A stretch of 31,222 bases of DNA from Chara braunii (Eukaryota > Streptophyta > Charophyceae > Charales > Characeae). Shown one piece after another: positions 1 through 8,040 of the stretch. The notes below the pieces were generated by a model, which was not told the DNA's origin, searched no databases, and saw only the letters and a program-made list of their open reading frames with translations. Every line of letters begins with the position of its first letter. The first letter of the stretch is position 1. A program made the position numbers and the translations under genes. The stretch is from positions 41,409 to 72,630 of the forward strand of contig BFEA01000297.1 in the NCBI GenBank assembly GCA_003427395.1, in the 5' to 3' direction.

Positions 1-125
1 AAGGATATTAGGAAGGGTGACCGCTCTGGTGCTTATTGAAGATGAAAGAGCAGAGAGAGTTTATGGGGCGTGGCCGCACTTGGGGGATTTGGGCTTCGTG
101 CGGGTTCAAACCGAGTCAAGCCCAA
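1..125. other. Left flank, no gene seen
   Basis: There is no coding sequence that I can support. At 84-119 a hairpin with GGGCTT / AAGCCC arms encloses GGGTTCAAACC, which resembles the T-arm (B box) of a tRNA. No convincing A box lies upstream, so I do not call a tRNA. The sequence stops matching the second duplicated copy at about 126. Confidence 0.4.
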
Positions 126-130
126 ACCTC

Positions 131-790
131 CCACAAGGTCTTGATGCGGACCTACGGGTTGCAATCCCGCCTGCCGCCTTCCTCTCGTAAACTTAGACTA
201 GACTTGGAATAAGAAGGGCAGAAGGAGGGGTTTCAGACGCTCGAGATAGAGGAGAGGGCCAACTCAACTCACGTGAGAGGGCCTTGTACTCTTCAATCAC
301 CTGAGGGCCCCGCAATGATGGCCAAGTCGCATGAAGATAGCCGAACTTCCACCACAAAGTAGCTTAGCCAGCGTTTTGAAAGTCTCTCTAGTTGCTGCAG
401 CGACCCTTCTGAAGAGCCTGACTATTCCCTCGATTCGTGTTGCCGTTCCCTCAGACCAATACGAAGGGATGCAACTTGAAAGGCCGCGTTCAAATAGAGC
501 ACACCCCTTTGCTCTATTCGAAGTGCCGAGGGCACGCAACAATTTTCAGCAAAACACCGCACCCACAACAGCCGTGCGCAACCTCAAGACACCACAACAC
601 CGTTCAACAGTTGTGCTTTCCCTCTTAATGTACGTGCCACCAACTCTCAACGAAGATACGCAGTCATGCAGCCAACCCAGAGATGATAATTGGTCTCTCA
701 CAGCAATCATGGCTGACAGGTACGTACCGGCCATTCGGGCCCTCTGAACGAACAAGTGCCCTTGGGGTTCACACACACAATGTCACTTAA
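131..790. other. Non-coding duplicated block with a conserved hairpin
   Basis: This block is conserved in copy B at 18182-18840. Reading frames of 130-138 codons are open on the plus strand in both copies, from 331 and from 18382, but their composition suggests no known protein and frames on the other strand are open too, so I do not call a gene. At 486-513 AATAGAGCA and TGCTCTATT form a perfect nine-base hairpin. A related hairpin (ATAGAGC / GCTCTAT) lies at about 2577-2600, just beyond the inserted element, and both recur in copy B near 18541 and 18961. Confidence 0.5.
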
Positions 791-1049
791 ACCACCAGTA
801 CTTGGCCCAGCTATTGAAGCCAAGCCTGAATATGCCCTGCGCGCCAATTTTTGCCGAGCCTGCGGGGAGTGGGAAAAAATACGGGACATCTGCTGCTGCA
901 AGCAGGTACCACCCTTTCCTTTAGACCTGCTGCCAGCAGATGGAACGTAAACAGGCCGTCGTTTTCTTGTTTCAACTCACGCATTCAATGCTCCCGTGAA
1001 GGATCTTCTTCCAAAAAAAAAAAGCTAAAAAAAAAAAGAGAGAAAAGTG

Positions 1050-1510
1050 AACGCCGTGCAGCAGTGAAGCCAGATACATGCATCGACGTTGCAACGTTAC
1101 ACTGCCTCTGGGACCTGAGGCAATGAATGCTCCCCGTCTCTCATGGGGAGCAAGTGCAGAAACAGCCAACTATCTTATTATCAAAAAAAAAAAAAAAAAA
1201 CGAAAAGGGGGAAATGGGAAACAGGCATCTGAACGTGATTGGCCTGAGATTCATACAACGGCGTGCAGTAGTGAGGCCAGATACATGCGTCGAAGTTGCA
1301 ACGTCAACGTCACATTGCCTCTGGGACCGAGGCATTGAATGCTTCCTGTCTCTCACGGGGAGCAGGTGCAGAAACAGCCAAAGATCTTTACCAAACAAAA
1401 AAAAAAAAAAACGAGAAGGGGGAAACGGGAAACCAGCATCTGAACGTGATTGCCCTAAGATTCATATAACTCCGTGCAGAAGTGAAGCCAGATACATTCT
1501 TTCCCCCCCC
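1050..1510. repeat. Tandem repeat, about 209-bp unit, 2.2 copies
   Basis: The phrase GTGCAGNAGTGARGCCAGAT recurs at 1056, 1263 and 1474, spaced 207 and 211 bases. Each unit also carries a CTGGGAC(C) block, a CTCAYGGGGAGCARGTGCAG block, an A-run and GAAGGGGGAAA. The third copy breaks off in a C-run followed by an A-run. The array lies inside the TIR element that is present only in copy A. Confidence 0.8.
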
Positions 1511-1680
1511 AAAAAAAAAAAATGAAAAGAAAGGAAATCAACCATCTTTTTTTTTTCTTTTTTTCTTTTTTTAAAAAAAAAGCCCAGGGTGTTGTAGAGG
1601 TCGGTGTCTGGACCCATGACAGGTACCTATCTACAGTCAGCAACTAATTTATGGGACCCAGACCATCCTATCTTGGAGGA

Positions 1681-1818
1681 TCCCCCTCAGACAGCCCCTA
1701 CGGCAGGTTCCCCAACGATTTCCTCCAGCAGAGTCTATCTACTAACACCCCTCCTACCGGGATCCCTTAAGACAATCCCCTACTGTAGGTTCCCCACCGA
1801 TATCCTCCAGCAGAGCTT
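1681..1818. repeat. Tandem repeat, 82-bp unit, about 1.7 copies
   Basis: AGGTTCCCCAMCGATWTCCT recurs at 1705 and 1787. The similarity starts near CCCTCAGACA / CCTTAAGACA and ends after CAGCAGAG. It lies within the internal part of the 791-2456 element, next to the SINE-like segment. Confidence 0.6.
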
Positions 1819-2122
1819 GTCCCAAGCCAACCCTCCCCCCAAACGGGACCCCATCCCACCTAAGGTCCTTGCCCCCCCCAAAGCAGAGCCTAAGGTAACC
1901 AACAGTCTAACCACAAACCCGTACCTGCATCCTACCTGCATCCTCATTAGACTGCTAACTGTATCAGGCAAACCCCTCATAGGCCAGGACCCAACATACA
2001 ACACCATGGACAGTCCCCTGGGTGGTGCGCAGGCAGTGTCTGTAATAGTACCATGCGTCATCCCAGGGGAGTGTGTGTCCAGCCGTGCGTCATTCTAACG
2101 CCCTGCCGGTGTCCATGTGCAA

Positions 2123-2205
2123 GGCTGCGGAGTTTTGAACCCGCAACCTCATACCACAATGCGCATTTCCAACCGGTGCTCTAACCACTGAGCTACATCA
2201 ACTGG
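2123..2205 (-). mobile_element. tRNA-derived SINE head (minus strand)
   Basis: Read on the minus strand, this has an A box and D-arm (GTAGCTCAGTGGTTAGAGCA) and, about 40 bases on, a B box (GCGGGTTCAAAACTCCGC) like a tRNA gene. The D-arm GCTC/GAGC pairing is intact. The anticodon arm is expanded and no acceptor stem closes, so it is not a functional tRNA. It reads leftward into an unrecognised body (2123 down to about 1600), consistent with a SINE nested in the 791-2456 element. The RNA polymerase III promoter boxes could still be active. Confidence 0.7.
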
Positions 2206-3567
2206 ACGGGAAATCAACCATCTATCTTTATTTTTTCCTCGTCCGTTTTCTTTTTTGTTTTTTTGCCTCCTTGCTACCACTGTCCGCGCGTTTCCACATA
2301 GCACACCACCAGGACATCGTGTAGTCCTTTTGCCCCGTTTCCATGGGGCCACCAGCTCCCTCCCCCATTGCCATGCCAAGCCTTTGCCGAGGCGCGGGAA
2401 ACGCTAGCGTTAACGCTAAGGGCCCGCGGTCGATGTATGGGCCAAGTACTGGTGGTTTCAACAAGCGCTCAGAGAAGCACACATTCCACGCGAAAAACTC
2501 AGAAATCCGTTCTGTGTTTCAGTCCGTGTTCTCCTCTCCAAAGTTCCGCTATGCAGCCTTGAAGGTCAGTGTTCAGATAGAGCACTCCCTTTTGCTCTAT
2601 TTAAAACGTAGGTAGATCACAACAAACTCACAGTAGGGGGCTACTAAGTGTGTACCACATCAATGCTCGGGGGAGCTCATCGATCTTAGTGTGCATAGTG
2701 AACACACGGCGCGCCCAAGAGCTATGCGCAGCATCAGAGTTCCGTAGCAGAGCTCTGTGTGAGGTATGACACTACGTGTCAACTCAACAAATATACAACG
2801 AAATAACAAGGATAGCACAGCCAGACACAGCAGCGGCCTAACAGCAGCACAGCCAGACACAGCAGCGGCAACCAGATATAGCAAGGATAGCACAACGACA
2901 CTATGCAACAGGATTCGAGTACCTGCAGATGTAGATGACACAGGCAACCCGTATTACAGTGAAAATCAGATTCAAGCTAGCCTCCTGCTCCTCTGCCGGC
3001 TCAGGTAGGACATTTATACTATTATCTAGTGGCTGCTCCACATCGACAAAACTCTCCACCTGCCTCCCCCTACCATAGACACGAACGGAACTCCTTAATG
3101 ATGCTCAACGCCTAGGCTGCAATCACACAGCTGCTCTATACCATACTACAAGTAAAGAAGGCGCCAACCACCAACGTCCACAGCAGTGGCTGAAGTACAT
3201 GTAGATGTCGATGTAGATGTCTGCTATGCAAACCATCGCTATAGCCAGTTACGTACTATCCTCATATCACTACCCCACCCAAACAGATCATGGATGGCGG
3301 ATGCTGCACTTGCAGGGGTATCCGCCACTTATATTCCCTTTTCCTCGTATGCGAAGCACCCGTCGGCCTGCATACATGTCGACCTCTTGCTCTGTGTTCC
3401 AAGACAATAGTTCAAATACGCAGCCCAGGCAGACTATCGCCAATGCCTGGGTACGTCTTACTCCCTTTCCCACCCTTTTAGTCAGGGCACCTGGTCAATC
3501 TTCCGGCCAGATTCAGATGACTTATACATGACGCCAAGTGCGACCAGATCTCACCAAGCAGGTGAGT

Positions 3568-3570
<3 letters not shown>

Positions 3571-3619
<49 letters not shown>

Positions 3620-3620
3620 N

Positions 3621-3706
<86 letters not shown>
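3571..3706. repeat. (CT)n microsatellite, copy A
   Basis: An uninterrupted CT dinucleotide tract apart from one N at 3620. It sits at the same place in the duplicated segment as the tract at 19948-20108. The single N looks like a gap placeholder, so the true length is unknown. Ser-Leu or Glu-Arg repeats read from it are artefacts. Confidence 0.98.
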
Positions 3707-3711
<5 letters not shown>

Positions 3712-5047
3712 CGTGTTCGTGCGAGCACCCTACTCCTATGGCTTTCCCCTCTCTTACCTCTGTAACCCACCCGGTTAGGAAGTCGTCCTGATGCATGCGC
3801 CTGCACAGGCAACAAAGGAGGAACTATTGCCAGAAGGATGACGAACAGCTGGATGATGACGACCAACGATGGTGGAGATGATCACCGGCAGGAAAGTTAC
3901 AACCGACGAAAACGACCCAGATGAAACATCGCCGCTGCAGACCACTCTACGCGGCCTTTCATATGTGCAGAAATGAGCATGAATCTTCCTTTGGAAATCG
4001 AGTAGATACATTGTCATTCCATCTCCTGCGCGCAGCAGTGAATTGCCATACTGGCTGATTTACACTCCCAACACTAAATCTAACAACACTATCAACCTCG
4101 TCATCGACCAAGACCTCAAAGTCAGCTTTTCATTTGCCTGTTTTACTTACCTATATGGACCGATATACCATATTTCAGCTCCGACCATATCTTATTCCTA
4201 GCACCTCCGCGCTCTCACTTTCTCTCCTCTCCATTCTTCTACTAACTCTCCTCCCAGTCCGGCTATATCATTTAATTCGCCCGACCTCGGAACACACACT
4301 TAGCATCTCCAATCACCCGCTCCCATTGAGGATTGGAAGGGAAATCCCTTCTTTTATCCCACCATGCCCATTTCTGTTATCATCGTCTTCTTGTTGATGC
4401 ACCTGGCCACCGACGTTGTCCCGATACTTGTTCAGTAACCAAACAGAGCGAGCAGCATGCGGCTAGTTCCCATGTAAGGTAAGACTCCCTTGTCTCCTTC
4501 TTTTTCTTCCCTTCTCACTTCCCATTCCTTTACTCCATCAGTTTTTCTGCCATGCCCGTAGCCATGCCTTTGGGCGCAGCCCCTATTTCTGAACCCGGCC
4601 AGCCTACTCCTCGAACGCGAAATCTGATGTTGCCATCAGATTCGCCATACCTCCAAACCCCGAAATCTTTGTTCGCCCGTTTTCACCAAGAAACGGGCAA
4701 GATATGAATTCCTACCTCCACCATATCCCAGTCTTCCAACTTCTCCGCGCACCTATTTTCACTTCTATCTCTCATCCTACTAACCTAGCACCCAAACTAA
4801 CCCCGCCATTCAACTCACCTTCCTACAAAAACTAAATTTCAAGTCTTACTTCGCCCGATTCTGTCAAGGAACGGGCGAGCTATGACTTTGCCCACCTCCA
4901 CACTTTGTCTTCACCATCTTTGTCGTCCACGTCGTCTTCTCCCTCCCGAATATAACACACCCCTGTCGCTCACGGCCTGATAGCAGCTCGGGTTACCAAG
5001 CACTGCTAGCCAAGGCCCGCCCCTGAACTTCTACTTGTAGTACTTGG

Positions 5048-5073
5048 GCAGGGGTCATGCTAATCTTCTATGT
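5048..5073 (-). pseudogene. U6 snRNA-derived fragment, copy A
   Basis: On the minus strand this matches the centre of U6 snRNA, the ACAGAGA box followed by GATTAGCATGG and CCCCTGC, with two mismatches in 26 bases (ACATAGA in place of ACAGAGA and GACCCC in place of GGCCCC, from the U6 consensus I know). The 5' stem-loop and the 3' half of U6 are not recognisable around it. The copy B counterpart (21508-21533) is a perfect match. Probably a decayed U6-derived piece carried by the repeat. Confidence 0.75.
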
Positions 5074-5290
5074 ACCGTGACAACGGCCTTGGGATATCAT
5101 CATTGAACTGGCTGGTTCCAGATAATTGAAATTTGGGGCAATGGCTCGTGGGTCAGAACCCACGTTTCGAATGGGCAAAAAAAGCAGTAGTCCGCGGGTC
5201 CGTCCCGACCGTAGTTCAAAACGGCAATAATAACAGTGGCCCGCGTTATACACATGGTGCCTGTTCGAAACAGGCACTTTTGTCTTCCTT

Positions 5291-5346
5291 TTTTTTTTTT
5301 TTTTTTTTTTTTTTTTCCCCCTTTTGGTGGCGCCCGGGGGGTGGGG

Positions 5347-5415
<69 letters not shown>
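5291..5415. repeat. Poly-T / poly-A inverted pair
   Basis: A T-run near 5291-5316 and an A-run of about 70 bases near 5346-5415 are separated by a short GC-rich stretch (CCCCC ... GGGGGTGGGG). Together they could fold back on themselves. Long homopolymers are often mis-sized in assemblies, so run lengths should not be trusted. Poly-Phe or poly-Lys frames over this region are not genes. Confidence 0.85.
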
Positions 5416-5417
<2 letters not shown>

Positions 5418-5439
5418 ATCATGGTGGGGCCATGGCCAT

Positions 5440-5619
5440 GGCCAATCTGGGGTGTGGCCGAGACATCTCGGCCAAGGCCAATCTGGGGTGTGGCCGACAC
5501 ATCTTGGCCGTGGCCAATACCGGGTGTGGCCGAGACATCTCAGCGATGGCCAATCTGGGGTGTGGCCGAGACATCTCGGCTGTGGCCAATCTGGGGTGTG
5601 GCCGAGACATCTCGGCCGT
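5440..5619. repeat. 36-bp tandem array, five units, each with a palindrome
   Basis: Units start at 5440, 5476, 5512, 5548 and 5584, with no length variation. Each begins GGCCAATCTGGGG or a close variant and contains GGCCGAGACATCTCGGCC, a perfect eight-base inverted repeat with a two-base loop in units 1 and 5; units 2, 3 and 4 have substitutions in the arms. There are no unique spacers, so it is not a CRISPR array. It lies inside the MULE-like element. Confidence 0.9.
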
Positions 5620-5964
5620 GGCCCAACCATGGGGCCGACACCACCTTTTTTTTTTTTCCCCAGCTGCGGCAGGCGGAATTCTGGCCAGATGCATTCCTGG
5701 AGGCACTACTGTGAACACCCTGCTCGCTGCTACCCCCCCCTCCTCACGACCTGCTTTTCAACTTCGTCTATTTTTTTTTCGTTTTTGTCAAGTGTCAGCT
5801 GTCCGTTTTTTTTTTTTGTCGTCTGCACGTCTGTTCTCCGTGGAAAACGCCCTGCTCTTTGGCAGGGCACGAAATCAAGTGTCAGCAGCAAAAAAAAACA
5901 ACAACACAACAAGGAACGAACCGAGCTAATATTCTCGGCAGATGCATTCGTGGAAGCAGCACTG

Positions 5965-6092
5965 TTAGGGCCTCGCTGCACTACTCTCGAAATGCGCAAA
6001 ACGAGAGCGAATCTTCTGCTAGAATATGGAAAGATACACGGCCATGATTTTTGTCTGTTGTGCACGTCGAGAGTAGTGCAGCGACGCCCTTA
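5965..6092. mobile_element. 122-bp Harbinger-like MITE nested in the 1.1-kb element
   Basis: Inverted ends 5968-5990 and 6067-6089 match at 22 of 23 positions (left end GGGCCTCGCTGCACTACTC). They are flanked by TTA on each side (5965-5967 and 6090-6092). A three-base TTA/TAA duplication with GGG-starting termini is the mark of PIF/Harbinger MITEs. It lies inside 5135-6244 and so inserted after that element or travelled with it. Confidence 0.75.
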
Positions 6093-6113
6093 AAAGTTTT
6101 TTTTTGCATATTT

Positions 6114-6217
6114 GAACTTTGACGACGAGGACATTGCCATTTAGTGTTTTTTTTGCCGTTTTGAACTTCGACGATGAGGACATTGCCATTTAGTGTTTTT
6201 TTTGCCGTTTTGAACTA
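6114..6217. repeat. 49-bp tandem repeat, just over two units
   Basis: GAACTTYGACGAYGAGGACA starts at 6114 and 6163, and GAACTAAAAG starts a third partial unit at 6212. Each unit ends in a T-run and GCCGTTTT. It is subterminal, just inside the right inverted repeat of the MULE-like element, where transposase-binding repeats are often found. Confidence 0.8.
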
Positions 6218-6270
6218 AAAGTGTGACCCAGGAGCAGTTTCCCCTTAAAATTTTCAATATTTCATTCATC

Positions 6271-6338
6271 TGCTGCGAGTGGACTTCGAACTCAGATCTG
6301 TATTTTAACAGTTTATGGCTATATCCACGGAGCTAGGC
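6271..6338 (-). mobile_element. tRNA-derived repeat head, copy A, first
   Basis: The minus strand reads TAGCTCCGTGGATATAGCC (A-box-like), then an AACTGTTAAA anticodon-arm-like segment, then GAGTTCGAAGTCCAC (B-box-like), in tRNA order and at tRNA spacing. It resembles the head at 7089-7151 (shared TAGCTC, GATA, CCAT, AACTGTT, CTGAG, AGTTC), so both belong to one tRNA-derived family. The copy B counterpart is 21611-21680. Not a functional tRNA, because no acceptor stem closes. Confidence 0.6.
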
Positions 6339-6361
6339 TTGTCCCAACTGGAACTAAAGGG

Positions 6362-6403
6362 TATAATAATAATAAGAATAAGAATAAGAATAATAAGAAT
6401 AAA
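6362..6403. repeat. Interrupted (AAT)n / (AATAAG)n microsatellite, copy A
   Basis: A short A/T-rich trinucleotide-hexanucleotide tract. Copy B has a longer and purer AAT tract at the same place (21749-21813). Confidence 0.85.
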
Positions 6404-8040
6404 ACAGCAGAAAGGGGGAGGGGTTCCAAATGGGCAGCTGGACACAGTCAGTGCTGCTGCAGCCACCGCCCTTCCCCGCTGTGCCCAAGCACAATTTTCT
6501 CCTTCCTTCGGGTCCCAACCGGGCATGGTGACACTGCAACCCCAAATCTGCAAAAAAATATGCAAATCTCCAAAAATATGCAGATTTGGGACGGGCAAGT
6601 TTGAGGACTTGGGCATGGTTCGGGTCACACTGCTCTACCATTCTCAGATGGGTCAGGGCCATACGTGCCTGCAGCAATGGCGGATTGGTACTTTGCTGGT
6701 CCCACGATGCCAGGTGTGTGGCCTATGCTCGGCTGTCGTGAAGAGTAGAAGGGCGCGGGGCCCGCAACCCTTGCAGCATGATCCCAGGTGAAGCAGGTCC
6801 TGCTGCATATCTTGGTGGTAGTAGCAAAACTCAGATAGGAACTTTGAAGACCGATGTGGCAAAGGGTTCTATGTGAACGGCTGCGCACAGTCAGTGTTGC
6901 TGCAGCAGCCACTGCCCCAGTCTCCCGTCCTGCTGTGACTAGGCACGGTTCACCATCTGCGGGTCCCAACTGGGTAGGCTCACACTCAAACCTCACACAG
7001 CAGACCGTGGTTGGCGGATGGTACACCCCCGGAGGGTCCCCGCCACTCAGGTTTCTTCCGCCCCATGGTCTAACCCAACAGGCTCACATGTTCGTTGAAC
7101 TCCTCAGCCCGCGGTTTCAACAGTTCATGGGCGTATCAATTGAGCTACGCCTGCTGGTCTCCTCAACAACGCCAATACCAGCATTGTCACCGCATCCAGA
7201 ATACGGGACCGGTAGCAAGAGAAAAATAAAATAAAAGTAAAAATAAAAACACACGCATCGGGAGCTCGCGCTTTGGGGAAGGGAGACTGTCAGTGCCACT
7301 TTTAGATCCGTGGATCGGGCCCACGGATGGGCCGGCAACGAAACCAAGGGGGATAGCCCCGCCGGCCCTCAACCCCTCGGCATCTTCAGCCGTTTCGATG
7401 TTCCACCGCCTCCGGTCGTCGCCCTCGATCCCTGTACCGTCGCTTTGAAAGCCCAATGCCGTGACCAATAGTGCTAGTACCCAAGGCTGAGACAGAGTAC
7501 TGCAAAATTCAATTTAAGTTGTTGCGGCACGACACGTGGGCCTACTAAAATACATCAAGGCCACTCCCGCGCCTACGGACCAACTCACGACTGCCGACCT
7601 ATTGCGCCCGCCGCTCATAGGGTCTGGCTTCGTCCATGATTGTCAACCTCCCGCATCTAGCGCGTGGAGGTCACCACCTGCGTTTTACTTTCTCTCACAC
7701 ACCCCTATTACTGCCCAAAGCAACACCCCTTCTGATGGCGCATGTCGTATGAACGCAGGTGTACCATGGGCACTTCAATAAAAGAAAGACTTTCCCTAGT
7801 TTTAATCAAAGCCAAAAATTTTGCCGGCGGAAACGCCGACTCTATAGCATCAAAACAAGAATCATCACACGCGCTTCAAACTGCGTGCCCACACACTCTT
7901 TACTTCAACTCAACCATTCAGTCAGCATGAACAAGACACAACCGCAACTCGTACAGTGTACTCAAATTTCAAACTAAACCTATTTTCTGACACTTGCAAA
8001 AACCCAGGGCGGATACCCTTGTAAGGGTATTCGCGCCGAC
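6404..8040. other. Non-coding 3' part of copy A with internally repeated SINE-like body
   Basis: No gene is supported. Two diverged direct copies of one body lie here, about 6420-6560 and 6860-7010, sharing CACAGTCAGTGYTGCTGCAG and CGGGTCCCAAC. The second is followed by the tRNA-like head at 7089-7151. A hairpin ATCCGTGG / CCACGGAT lies near 7305-7328, and ATACCCTT-GT-AAGGGTAT lies close to the right end of the duplicated segment (about 8015-8032). The stretch 6733-7451 is identical to copy B. Confidence 0.6.
7089..7151 (-). mobile_element. tRNA-derived repeat head, copy A, second
   Basis: On the minus strand GGCGTAGCTCAATTGATACG gives a clear A box, followed by ATGAACTGTTGAAACCGC and then a B-box-like GGAGTTCAACGAACA. 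The order and spacing are those of a tRNA; the B box and stems are degraded. The copy B counterpart (22502-22564) is identical. Confidence 0.65.

Larger units (their letters stand above)
791..2456. mobile_element. 1.67-kb TIR element inserted in copy A only
   Basis: Perfect terminal inverted repeats of about 21 bp (left 789-809, right 2438-2458, outer bases AAACCACCAG) bound this stretch. Copy B runs straight through the equivalent point (TTAA at 18837-18840, then GTCAACAAGC), so it is an unoccupied site. The left flank in copy A is TTAA (787-790). The right flank keeps only TT before CAACAAGC, so a TTAA target duplication is possible but about four bases are missing on the right. Net extra length over copy B is 1,666 bases by my alignment. 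No transposase is visible inside, only tandem repeats, a SINE-like segment and poly-A runs, so it is non-autonomous. TTAA would suggest the piggyBac group, but the terminal bases are not typical, so the superfamily is open. Confidence 0.8.
2459..5125. other. Non-coding part of copy A
   Basis: Matches 18843-21585 of copy B. No gene is convincing: open frames here are short, occur on both strands, and several are created by the CT repeat. Content: the second AATAGAGCA-type hairpin (about 2577-2600), a CAGCACAGCCAGACACAGCAG minisatellite of two units near 2815-2870, the CT microsatellite (3571-3706), hairpins at 4621-4642, 4675-4698 and 4852-4877, one copy of a 56-bp unit at about 4972-5017 that is doubled in copy B, and a U6-like fragment (5048-5073). 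Confidence 0.6.
5126..6253. mobile_element. 1.1-kb MULE-like non-autonomous element with 9-bp TSD
   Basis: The element proper is 5135-6244. Its ends are imperfect inverted repeats (GGGGCAATGGCTCGTGGGTCA at the left against the complement of 6224-6244, 17 of 21 matching). It is flanked by TTGAAATTT (5126-5134) and TTAAAATTT (6245-6253). Copy B has a single TTAAAATTT (21586-21594) and no insert, so this is a filled/empty site pair. A nine-base duplication and G-starting termini are typical of Mutator-like elements. No transposase is present. The interior holds T-arm-like hairpins, a poly-T/poly-A pair, a 36-bp hairpin array, a nested MITE and a 49-bp repeat. Confidence 0.8.
126..8040. repeat. 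Large direct duplication, copy A
   Basis: This is copy A of a diverged segmental repeat whose partner is 18177-23453, in the same orientation. By eye, 126-790 matches 18177-18840, 2457-5134 matches 18841-21594, and 6245-8040 matches 21586-23453. The two breaks in colinearity are insertions in copy A (791-2456 and 5135-6244). Divergence is uneven: I count about nine differences in the first 175 bases, but none between 6733 and 7451. Homology ends sharply just after GCCGACA at both right ends. The flanks of the two copies share no obvious target duplication, and the termini are not TG/CA, so an LTR pair is not supported. A segmental duplication or a large uncharacterised repeat family fits better. 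Confidence 0.9.

Noticed and set aside
331-747. 138-codon frame conserved in both duplicates
   Set aside because: Conservation follows from the duplication itself; the opposite strand is equally open and no domain is recognised.
2123-2205. Functional tRNA gene
   Set aside because: Good A and B boxes, but the anticodon arm is malformed and the acceptor ends do not pair.
3522-3866. Long Ser-Leu or Arg-Glu repeat frames over the CT tract (also 19905-20399)
   Set aside because: They are translations of a dinucleotide repeat, open in several frames on both strands, and contain an N.
5440-5619. Possible CRISPR array (regular 36-bp spacing with palindromes)
   Set aside because: Units are contiguous with no unique spacers, there are no cas genes, and the context is eukaryotic.
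5100-6093. Frames of 176-285 codons across the poly-A/poly-T region
   Set aside because: Driven by homopolymers and the 36-bp array inside a non-autonomous element; poly-Lys and poly-Phe are not protein evidence.
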